Assembly (NCBI RefSeq): GCF_001577835.2
Contig: NC_029520.1
Coordinates: 49,481,452 to 49,545,451, forward strand
DNA from: Coturnix japonica
Taxonomy: Eukaryota > Chordata > Aves > Galliformes > Phasianidae
Direction: 5' to 3'
Length of the DNA: 64,000 nucleotides
Part shown: in pieces, positions 50,970 to 61,404 of the stretch
How the letters are laid out: every line of letters starts with the position of its first letter
Position numbering within the stretch: position 1 is the first letter of the stretch
Made by a program: the position numbers and the translations under genes
Notes under the pieces: generated by a model
The model's input: only the letters and a program-made list of their open reading frames with translations
Told to the model about the DNA's origin: nothing
The model's database searches: none

Positions 50970-53095
50970 TTAACACCAAAAAGAAAGTAGAAAAGTGGAT
51001 TATGTGAAAAATCTGAAGATAAAAATGTGAAATAGTAGCAGGTTTATAGGAGTGCAATGGGGGAAAAAGAGAAAAAAAAAAGCGGAAGACGTGAATAATT
51101 TTGTTAGGGGTGAAATGCATCTTGGTGTCTGCAGAAGGAGCACGGTGTTGTTTGTGGTAGAACTTAAGCCCCCCCTGTCAGTCAGAGAGTGCTGACAGAT
51201 TCCATAGGGCTTACAAAGAAAATCCCCTGTGAAGGAGTTGGGTCAGTCATGGAATAAGCGGGAGTCCAGACTGCTCCAAAAACAGAAGGAAAAAATAGCC
51301 ACATATTTAGGAGAAAAGTAACTCCTGGTACAATAGAACGAAGAGAACACATGAATGTATTTACACCCATTTCTGGAGCTTTGCTTTTGCAGCTCCTTTC
51401 CTGCGAGCTGTGCACGTTGGCTGTGGAAAGGACCTTGTGTTCCACAGGCAGAATTTCTACTGGGCGGGATATTAATTTTCAGGCGTAACTTTTGGGGATG
51501 TTTTCTCTTGGAAAAGATAAATTGAAGTGGACGTTGGGATCAGAGCAGAACGGTTGGATCAGGTCCCGCCGCAAATAGGGACGGCGAGGGATTCTCCCGT
51601 TGATATTTTAAACTTTTGTTCGTGGAAGTTTTAATCAATTAAAATGCATTATCCACCCTCTTAACTTTCTCAGAGAGGATTATCTGACATTTACTATTCA
51701 CCAGTTTTGCTGAAAAGGTTAATAGTTCACGGGGCTGAAGTTAGAAGTAAACAGAATTGATCATTCCTAATGCTTTGGCTACAGTGGAGGGGCTTTGTGT
51801 TGACAGGCCAGGAGATGTAATGAGCCTCTAGTACATTCTTAAGGCTTGTTTCATTTGCTCCGTGAATGGGGAAAGTAAAATTATAGTCTATAGGTGTTTT
51901 CCATGGTTCTTTCACAAGCGGGCCTCCTGACACCAATTAAAGAGATTATGTCATCAACTGAAAAGAAAGCTATAACCTTGTATGTTAATGCCGTGATTAC
52001 TTAAGACAGGGTCACTGAACCCAATAGAACAGGGAGTGACCTTGGTGAAATTAACTTCAGAGCTCAATTCCTAATTAACTGTTTTCAATGAAAGAATGTG
52101 TGATTTCAGGCTATTGGTCAAAATATTCACTTTTTTCTGTACAAGGACTTTGCCACCAGAAGTTGGTCTCCAATGGCATAAAAAAGAACGGATGAGATTA
52201 GGAAATGGCAAACAGCACGGCCAGAGCTTTATGAAAGCAGATATTGTGCCCGGGATATTTTGCCTGAAAAACCTTATTCTCTTGGGACTTCTTTACCCAC
52301 AGTGTGAAAAATCATAATCCCTGGGAGGAAATGACACGCATCCAGGACTGGCACCAAAGTACTAATAATCAGCAACATGGAGAAATATGCGAATGTACAA
52401 CTATAAACATTAAAAGATTAAAACACACATTAAAAGTGTGGTCCAGGTTGCATTCAGACTAAGAGTGTCAGTCTTGAGGATGTTGCTAATCTAACATTTA
52501 GACAAAGAGCAGATATCCTTCAAAATGATGATAAAGCCAAAGGCACCTTGCTTTGCCCATTACAGGTCTTCTGACCTGAGCTGCTCATCTGAACACATCC
52601 TATTACCATGGGGCTGAACTCAGAGGATCAGATGTGATGTTTAGAGCTTCCTGAGGACTTCATTAAATTAAGAGGTTGTAAAGGAAAGTGGTTAGAGATT
52701 ATAATACACAGTTAGAGGTTGTCTTACAGGGTCTCTTCAGCATACTTTTTTTCTGTCAGATTTCAGATGATGAGGAGAGAACTTTTGCCAACTTATCAAC
52801 TCCTTCCCAGTGATGTCTGGAGCTGTCACTGCCTTTCTATTCTCCCACTACCATACTCCAACCCAGGCTGGAATGCGAGTGCTGCTCAGACACACAGAGC
52901 TGACCCTGCAGACCACGGAGGGTGATATAAAACCAGGTGCTGTGCTTTTGTAGCTATCCTGCTTCCTTTCTTCAGTCTGCATGGATGAGTGTGCACATGG
53001 GGACATGGGCTGCAGGAGACTGGCTGGTGAAACTCTGCACTTTGCTATGTTGAAGTGAAGACCGAGGCGAAAAACTCAATTAGTACCTCACTGTT
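50970..53095. other. Intergenic DNA, no gene seen
   Basis: No recognisable gene. A block at about 51590-51710 combines CpG-bearing sequence with ATTTTAAAC, TTAATCAATTAAAATG and GGATTATC motifs and may be regulatory. Confidence 0.45.
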
Positions 53096-53099
53096 GCAT

Positions 53100-53197
53100 G
53101 GAGTGACATGGATCTAGAGTGGTCAGAGGTGGGTGCTGATGGTTGGACTCAGTGATTTTTGTGCTCTTTCCAACCTCAGTGATTTTATGATTCTGGC
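53100..53197 (+). mobile_element. CR1 LINE 3' tail
   Basis: GGATCTAGAGTGGTCAGAGGTGGGTGCTGATGGTTGGACTCAGTGATTTTTGTGC and CCAACCTCAGTGATTTTATGATTCTGG are the CR1 3' end of the older class. Confidence 0.9.
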
Positions 53198-54364
53198 TGC
53201 TGTGATGGGGTGAGGAATATAAAGGAATGAAGAAGGGGAGGCAGGGACATCTGCCATCTGCCCACACCCAGTTCTACAAGTAGCAGTGAGCAGACTACAC
53301 ATCCCAAAGAAAGCCCTGAGTCCCTGGTGCTCAGAGATAGCGGAGGTGCCCATGCACTATGTGCAAAACCCACGAGGAGTCTGCAGCCAAGGCAAGGTGT
53401 GAGCCAGCTTTCTGAGCCTCCATCCGTCCCTGCTAACAAATCACAGCTGTGCCAGTCACACAGCATCACTAGTTGGCCACTGGGCCATGTGAGAGGAAAA
53501 TCCGCCTGTGTTGGGACACACACAGGCATTCACTGTTCATGGGAACACTCTGAAATGTCGGAGCGTGCAGAAGCGTTTTCCCACGGTCACCAGGTTATAA
53601 AAGAGGGTGTTTAAATGGGAACCCACATCTGGCTCCAGGGGACAGATAGGGAGGATGAAGGAGGTGCATTGGCAACCAAACTGGTGAAGCTGGGTCACAC
53701 TGCTATGTCCTGTCTGGAGCTATGGCACGTGGATGGGGAGACATTGATCAAACATTAACTTCTGTGAAGCTTATCACTACTTATGGGCAACGCACAGCAT
53801 TCTATGATACAGTGACTACGAATCCAGTTTGAATCCAAGCAAATATGGGCAGCTGCTTTCCCTAAGAGAGAACACAGAAGACCAAATCTCTTGTAGCTTT
53901 CTGGCTTTATCTTTACCGTGGGTCACAAACGTGTCGCTTAGGCTGGGCATGGTGCAATCAAACAAGCCGAGGGCTGGATATCACCAACCTCACAGTGAGT
54001 TCAGCCTCACAAAGCACACTTCAGATCACCACCTTTCACACTTTGGCCCCTGGCTAATAAATGGCAACGGAGCAGTTGGTAAATTCGTTGAAAGGTGCAA
54101 TTAAAAGTGATAGGGACATTCTGTCTGCTGAAAGCAATGTATTCTTTGCTGCTTGTTTGCTGGGGATGGAAAAGAAAAGGAAAGGAAAAGATTTCTCCCA
54201 TCACTGCAGACCACCCATGAAACTTTTTGTCTCTTAATTCTGGCACCATGAAGAAAAGAGGTACTTGTGGCTTAAAGCGATGCCTGGAGCTCTCGTGTGC
54301 ATCTCTCTCCCCATACAGTAAAGCTTTGGGAAGCTAATTGCATTAATGTGTTGTCAGAGTAAAG

Positions 54365-54384
54365 GCAGGTGTTGCAACACCTGC
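54365..54384. promoter_or_regulatory. Perfect 20-bp palindrome with two E-boxes
   Basis: GCAGGTGTTGCAACACCTGC equals its own reverse complement. It contains CAGGTG and CACCTG, the E-box form bound by ZEB and SNAIL factors and E-proteins, six bases apart, with TTGCAA between them. No gene is assigned nearby. Confidence 0.6.
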
Positions 54385-55244
54385 ATTTTCTAAAGCTGAA
54401 TTTCATTAGGGATCTTTGCATTTCAGGAGGGTCAGGCTGTGGGCTTTGTATGAAGGTGATATTTAAGGGGCTGGAGCTGCACAGAACAACCAAAATGGAA
54501 AAGTTAATAACTTGTACCACAGAACCCTGCAAATTGTGGGTTATCAGAGCTGTCCACTAAAACAGCACCTGGGTGTCCAGAGGAATTCAGCACGGGTGTG
54601 ACTTTCAGAAGTGGCAGTGAAGTCAGTTTGTGGGATTAACCTTTAGCTTTTGCTGAGACCCAGTTACAGTGCTCAGCAAACTGCTAAGCACATCCAGTCC
54701 CTCCTTTCAGAGATATAACCGCTCCTTCCTTACAAAACAAGTATGTTCAGGTCCTCAGAAAATACCCTGCCTCGTGCCAGCACTGCTTCATACACTGAAC
54801 CATGAGGAGAACACATGTTGGGTGAGATCCTGCATGCAGTAACGGACCCTCCACCACTTGTCCAAGTTTGGCAGCAGGAAGAAGTTTGCAAAGCTCTGTT
54901 GAAGGCAGATGAGAGATGGTTCTTGCAGGGCAGACAGTGATGGGCAGCGCAATATCTGCCTGCCAAGGACAAATCCTGGTGCTGAGGGTGTGCAGAACGG
55001 AGACCTTCACGAGGCAAACCATGAGCAGAGCCCAACCTGATGGGATCAGTATTGCTGTGAGCTTCAGACGGGGCCAGCTCACACCCTGTGTCCCACAGCC
55101 ACATGTCATGCAATGCTTCAAATTAACGTCCATCTCTGTTTTCTGTTATCATCACTACTATTGCTCACAGGAGCCTGATCACACCGTCACATTTAAGCAC
55201 GGAGTACCGTGTGGTTTCATCTCAGCTCCCTGCAGCTCTCAGTC

Positions 55245-55900
55245 ATGCTGCCCATCCCTGGGCTCGGGGACAAGTGCTGCTGGCAGCACACGGCGTTGTC
55301 CTGCCCGGTTCGGAGCTGTGCGAGGAGCAAAGGAAGAACGAACGAGGCTGCGGATCGCAGCAGCTGAAGCGAGCAGGGTGAACTCCTCCTGACCTCCCCC
55401 TAACGCCGCCGCCGGAGCACAAAACCTCAGGCTTTCACGCACAACGTGTTTGCATTCATTTTTACAGCTACATTCCTGCTGTGCTTGTTCCAGGTTCTTC
55501 TGTTCCCATCTCCTCGGGGACCTGCCGTCCAGGCACACACAGACACCTTCAGCCGGCACTGACTCGCTGCTCTTTGTCACCGCAGCGAAGCTGCTGCTCT
55601 CAGCCCGGCTGCGCTCTTTACAGCAGCCGGGATTTGTCCTGACGAATGGAGCTGGAGCCCTCTTGTGTCGGGTTTTGAAGCGTGCACAAATCTCTCCTAC
55701 GAGCAGCGGCACGGCGGGGTTCAGCCATCCCGGCTTCGGAGAAGAGTTGCTGTAAAACTCTGCTGGGAGGTTTTCCGTTGTTCCTACTGCAGGCGCATTT
55801 CAGACACACCCCCCCGGAATTGTTGCAGCCGGGCTTTAGATCCTACAGCTCCTGACAGCCTCCAGGCAGGGCTCCGAGTTCTGTGTCTTCCTCTCGGGGC
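55245..55900. promoter_or_regulatory. CpG-rich island with no assigned gene
   Basis: This stretch has many CpG dinucleotides (for example ACGCCGCCGCCGG at about 55403) in a region otherwise poor in them. Open frames run on both strands, up to about 158 codons, as expected from GC-rich DNA; none shows a known family. It may be the promoter or first exon of an unannotated transcript, or an orphan CpG island. Confidence 0.45.
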
Positions 55901-56184
55901 CATTCTATTGGAAGCTGTTTGTACTGTTTTATCACTAGCAAAGAAGTAGGTGGGAATGTTGTGCATCTCACTGCTTTCATTGCACCTGCCCTTCCCACCT
56001 CCTTCCGAGTCCAGTTCAAGTCAGTGCATTTCCTATGTGAAAGAAATAAACTAAGCTGCAAATCAGGATCCTCCACAGAGAGCAGAGATTCCCAAGCTCT
56101 CAGCTGTAAGACAACAAGAGGACACGGCCATTTATGAGCTATTGAGACCCTCTGAAAAGTCAGGCCTTTGAAAGATGTCCTCAG

Positions 56185-56275
56185 TTAGAACCCACATTAA
56201 GGCTGGAAAAGATTTCTGAGCTCACCTCATCCACCCATTCCCCTACCACCAGTTCTGCCTGCTGACCACCTACAT
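56185..56275 (-). mobile_element. Very degenerate CR1 LINE 3' tail
   Basis: TTAGAACCCACATTAAGGCTGGAAAAGATTTCTGAGCTCACCTCATCCACCC keeps the spacing of a reverse CR1 tail of the older class but has lost the AATCATAGAATC repeats. Confidence 0.55.
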
Positions 56276-57061
56276 CATTTGTTGTTCTATTGCAAGAAGA
56301 AGTGTTAGTGAAAACACCCAGCAGCATGAAGTCACTAAAATCAACCTGCCTACGTCTGGTTTGCAGTGTAGATAGATGAAGGTAAAGGTCATGTTTGGTC
56401 TGTCTCCGTTCTGCTTCCTGGTTCTCACCATATGTCAACGATGGTGATTAGAATCTGACAAGAAGTGCATTCAGTGAGTGCTGTGCTTCCTCCACGTGTG
56501 GTTAAACACAACACCTACAGCCAAAGAATGTATCTAACGCTTCAAGATCGCAGCTGGAAGAGATAACACGGAGGTGTTTCTGCTTTACTGCCTGGACCGC
56601 ACAGCACAGGAGAGATTGAAAATCGTAGTGCAGTAGCTGACTTTAACCACAGCAGAGTTGAGATGGAAATAACTGCTGCCCACAGCACCTTGCAAGGAGA
56701 CAGGGGTCCCAATACCTGATGCAAACAGCAGCTGTGCATCCAAGGGATGCTGAGCTCTGATGAAACAAAGAAGTATGAGCATGACAGCAGGCATTAAGGT
56801 AATGTGCTGTAATGGGACTTGCTGATTTGACTAAAGTAGCATGTTAAACACTTCACAGTCTCTTTACTGTGTGCCATGGCCCTATTTACAACTCTATACT
56901 TTAGATATTTGCGCTTAATACAATTTAAGACAAGCCAACACACCCAGATTACTGTGTTTTTCCATTTACAATCTTCTAAATATTTCAAAAAGGGATAGAT
57001 AGGAGCTTCATCCCTTGGTGGAACAGGTTTTGGGGCAGCATTACCATCATTCACCTCTTAG

Positions 57062-57242
57062 ATATCAGGTTGGATATTAGGAGAAACAACTCCAAAAGAG
57101 CTGTAGTGTATTGGAACAGGCTGCCCAGGGAGGTGGTGGGGATGTTCAAGTGTGTAGGTGGGGCATAGTGGTTGGACTAGATGGTCCCAGAGGTCTTTTC
57201 CAATCCTAAGGATTCCATGATTCTGTGATTCTATGATTTTGA
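57062..57242 (+). mobile_element. CR1 LINE 3' tail, well preserved
   Basis: ATCAGGTTGGATATTAGGAGAAAC, GGAACAGGCTGCCCAGGGAGGTGGTGG and GATTCCATGATTCTGTGATTCTATGATTTT are diagnostic of CR1. About 180 bases are kept. Confidence 0.95.
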
Positions 57243-57761
57243 AATGAAATATTTGCCCTGAGCCCAAGGTCAGCACAAAGTCACCTGTTACTTATAGGAA
57301 CACTGCCATACAGCCATCAGTATGACACAGGCAAAGATGAAGAAATAATTTGATTAACAGAAAATATAATGTTGAATGCAATTAGTTATTGCTCTGACTT
57401 GGCAGGGCTGGTATCAGATGGGACCCTTTGCATAATTTCCCATATATGAACTCCTAAGAACAGCATTACTGTGAGGATAACCCAACAGAAGAGGCACCAA
57501 GATGGAAGGACCACCATAAGCTGAGATGGCAGACTGTGTTTATAAACACAATCACATTTAGTTTAAGCTGTCTTGTTATTTATAAACAGTTTATTGCTGC
57601 CTCCATGTGGGTCTGACAGCTTAAGCCCCCCCTGAGGGGTACTTTGCAGGCAGTGCAAAGCATTTGCTGGGGTCGCAGACCTGCTGCCTCCATCCTCTGC
57701 TCTGAGGTTACAGCGAGTCCCTCTACTCACAGGGCAGTTTTGGAAAGGGTCTTTCCTTCGT

Positions 57762-57838
57762 AGAGTCATAGAATCATAGAATGGTTTGGGTTGGAAGGGA
57801 CCTTTAAGACCATCTAATTGCAACCCCCCTGCCTTGTT
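57762..57838 (-). mobile_element. CR1 LINE 3' tail, young-looking
   Basis: AGAGTCATAGAATCATAGAATGGTTTGGGTTGGAAGGGACCTTTAAGACCATCTAATTGCAACCCCCCTGCC is close to the consensus tail in reverse, so this is among the least diverged copies here. Confidence 0.95.
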
Positions 57839-58851
57839 CCCGTCCATCACTCCCTCTGAATTGTCTCAGGTCCAGGCTGAAAGCAGTGGGTCTGCATGTT
57901 TCCTATTGACTGCTGAGGGTTTTTTTTTGTGTATGGAATCAGATTACACCATGTTGCTTTTTGTGTGGTGAAAAGTCAATCGCTTCACCTGAATGTCATG
58001 GTTGAGGGCAGTCTCTGGTGCCTCCAAATCAGGAGCTCCTGGCTTAAGGAGATGGCAGAAGTGTTGGTGGTGAAACCGACTGGACACGGCGAATGGAGCA
58101 ATGTACCACCCAATGTGACCTGAAGCTGCCAGCACTTCAACATCCTGTGGCTTCATGCAGCCACGAGATAGGGCAGGACTGCAGGATCATAACACAGCCT
58201 GTGGTGCAGGAGGCCTCAGGCAGCTCACAACTTTCCTGCTGTGCAAGGAGCCCTCTGCAATGTGCATCAGAGGACAGAGCAGCCAGCAGCATCTGATGTG
58301 GGGCCTGGGGGCAGCCTGGAAGTCAGAGAGAGCTGTGACACTACACTGCAATGTCATGAGCTGCTCCTGCTCGTAGGGCTGCAGAGAATACATGAGAACT
58401 GACAGTGAGGTCAGGGAGGTAATATGAAGGAGCTAAAGCCGCTGGAAACCTGGAGAGGAAATGACAAGTTCTTTTGCACTTTTTGAAGCTGAATCTTATT
58501 TACTTCTGGGGACAGATGATCTGAAGAGCTGATATTATCTAGTGGGTGCATTAGGGATTCCAGGACACGGGGAGAACATCACCTTAGAGCCATGTGGGGA
58601 ATACCTAAAAGAGCGTAATTTGGGGTCTAAAATCTGGGTAGAAATTTCCCAATGGAATTTTCTGTTTTGTGTAGGTATATATGCACAAAATAGCTGGTTG
58701 GTGATAAAAAAAAGGAGACTACATGATCAAATGTATTCATGCTTAACTAGATCTGAATCATAAGGATGTGATGGTCATCATATTGTTTTTAGTGTAGGCA
58801 GGGGGAGGAGGGAGTCAGAAGTCAGCCAATAGCTCCTAACAAACCACATCG

Positions 58852-58937
58852 TAGAATCACAATAGAACCACAGCATCGTCATGGTTGGAAGGAACCTCTG
58901 GAGATCATCGAGTCCAACCCCTGCTGAAGCCCTTCCC
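58852..58937 (-). mobile_element. CR1 LINE 3' tail
   Basis: AGAATCACAATAGAACCACAGCATCGTCATGGTTGGAAGGAACCTCTGGAGATCATCGAGTCCAACCCC is a reverse CR1 tail. Confidence 0.93.
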
Positions 58938-59790
58938 TACAGCAGGTTGAGCAGGAAAGCATTGAGTCGCCCCATGCTGAAGCGCACCATGCTGAGCTCT
59001 GCAAATGCAAGCTGCCAAAGCGGCCGATAAACTTCGGTGAGTCGGACCACGAGTCATGACTGATTTATCAAACCGTTCTAAATACATCAAGTAAAATAAT
59101 GGAAATAACAACAAAAGTTATGTAATTCCTCCTTGCCTGAGCTTGGGCCTTGTTGGTGATGGCTGAAACATGAACTGAGTTAGAGCGTGTAAAAAGATTT
59201 CCAAGCAAAAGCCTTTGTTTAACATCTCCTTTGCATCACTTGCATGTCCCAGATAAATATATTCTAGACCATGTTTTTGCTGTCCACAGAAAATTCCTCC
59301 ATCTATTTATACTTTCAGATCTATGATCTCATACATTAATAAATAGTAATGAAGTCCTGAAGTAAATACCAACGTTACGGTTTCACCGGAGATCTTGCTG
59401 ACATTCGTAAATATCCACAGCTTTCATGGTTCAGGACGCTGGCAAAGCTTGCAGATTCTGTTCGAATATATCACAATCATGCATTTGTGCACGTGGCCTC
59501 TCTTTTAAAAGTATAATGTGTGGATTTAATGGAATATTTCTGCTAGGAAGCACTGCCTGTGTTTGCTTTATCAAAAGCCAAGTTTCCGTGGGTGTATCTC
59601 AGCTGACCTATAAACCCACCATTTTTCATCTCTGCTTTCACCAATAAACACACATAGCCTGGACTTCCCCAGACTGTAGAAATATTGCTGTTTTGTAGTC
59701 ATTCCCTGCTCTGAATTAGTCATCCTTTTCTATATCTGCCCATCCAACAAGCCCAATGGCCATCTCAGTGCTTGTCAAGGCCTACGTCTA

Positions 59791-59867
59791 TCACAGAATC
59801 ATAGGATGACTTGGGTTGGAAGGGACCTCAAGGTTCATCAGGTTCCAACCCCTTTCCCACAGGCAGC
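59791..59867 (-). mobile_element. CR1 LINE 3' tail
   Basis: ATCACAGAATCATAGGATGACTTGGGTTGGAAGGGACCTCAAGGTTCATCAGG is a well-preserved reverse CR1 tail. Confidence 0.94.
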
Positions 59868-59869
59868 GT

Positions 59870-61265
59870 CTACCTACAGGATTCCAGATGTGGATCCCTG
59901 TAGTAGAAAGCTGAGCTCAGCGATGCAAGAGCTCCAGTCTAACAGTATTGCTGCCCTGCTCCAAAAGGTGAGAGAGACACCTCCCACAACACGGCTTGGA
60001 ACTGAAGTGGGCTTGGGACAGCCCTGGACCTATGATGTCGCTGCTGGGGGCCAAGCTGAGGAGCTGAAAAACATCAGAGAGAATTGGTTTGTTTCTGGCT
60101 TCTCTCAGAAAAATTCAAGGGACCAAGAGCAAAAGATGTGGGGAGGAAATTCCTTTCAGCCTCAGATTCACTGTGGTAAAGTGACCTCTGAGCCAGTTTC
60201 GTGCTGAAAGCTCCTAATTGTGCAAAAAGACAAATGCCATAACATACATTCCTTCAATAGGCTGAGTCCTAAGTGCTGTTTCTTGCATGTATAGAAAAAA
60301 TGAGGAAGTAGTCAAAGTATTTCTTTGCTCCTTGCACAGAAAGAAAACCACTGCTTTCCCTTCTCCTCCCATCCAAGCAGGAATCAAACAGTTCAAATGG
60401 AATGCATGAAGGACCTTTAGACTCTTCTCTGCATGTTTCCAGAGATGTATTTATACTGGCCTAAAATAAATGTAACATAGAGGAAGGGAGAAAGGCTTGC
60501 TGCATATGCCACAGTACAGATCAAGTCAAGCGAAAAAGCCAGTGTTGGTGGCACATGAAAAATTAGTTCCCTGGAGCAAAGTAGGCAACAACTTATTTAT
60601 GCTGACTGGAAAAACTGCTTGTGTTACACACTTGTTCTACTCCTACCTATAGCTCTTACCCATGTAAGATCAGCTAGCCCGGTGGTTTTGCATATCAGAT
60701 CTTTTTATTAGACATTATAATGTCTACAGATGCTGACTAACGTAATGCATGTGAGTTAAAGGACTTGGCAGAGAATCGTGGGTTTAGACATGTAACTTCA
60801 TCCCCATTTATCATCATTCTGATGAAGGGAGGAAAAGCCGTGATGAAAGAATCATGTACCTAAAAAAAGGTTGTAAGGTCATGTTCCGATCCATATCTGG
60901 CAGTGCTAAATTGCAAAGCAGCACAACAAATCCTGCTTGCTTTCAACAGAAAACTGGAGAAAGGTGCTTGCACCCCAGGAACCTGGGAGGGGTTCTGTGC
61001 AAGAACTAAAAGCTCATTTTTGGTGTCTGTATCAACAGCAAGAGAGAGCTCAGCAGTGATTTGAGGTTAACCTTAAAACAACTAAACTGCTTTCAGCATA
61101 TACAGTGAATCTGGCTGGGCCCTCTGCCACAGTCTCTGCTTTACCTGGCTGAAGATTCATACAATGTATGGGGGTGTTGTGCACGAGCCCCCTGAATGCT
61201 TCATGGCACTGTGGGGCAGAGCTCCCATTCCAGACCCAAGGTCTGTGTGGAGGCAGAGCTGCAAA
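59870..61265. other. Intergenic DNA, no gene seen
   Basis: A 133-codon open frame at 59.81-60.21 kb starts inside the CR1 tail and has no family features. A/T-rich motif clusters occur at about 60.68-60.87 kb. Confidence 0.45.
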
Positions 61266-61271
61266 GAGAAA

Positions 61272-61402
61272 ACCATGGATTGGTTGGGTTGGAAGGGATC
61301 ATTGAGTTTTAACCCCACCAGCTCAGGCTGCCCAGGGCCCATTCATGGCCTTGAGCAGCTCCAGGGATGGGGCACCCACAGCTCTCTTGGCAGCCTGTTA
61401 AT
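61272..61402 (-). mobile_element. CR1 LINE 3' tail
   Basis: GAAAACCATGGATTGGTTGGGTTGGAAGGGATCATTGAG and CAGCTCAGGCTGCCCAGGGCCCATTCATGGCCTTGAGCAGCTCCAGGGATGGGGCACCCACAGC mark a reverse CR1 fragment. Confidence 0.93.
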
Positions 61403-61404
61403 GG

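Noticed and set aside
55239-55712. Overlapping open frames of about 157-158 codons on both strands
   Set aside because: Open on both strands because of the CpG island; neither shows a domain. The island itself is reported instead.
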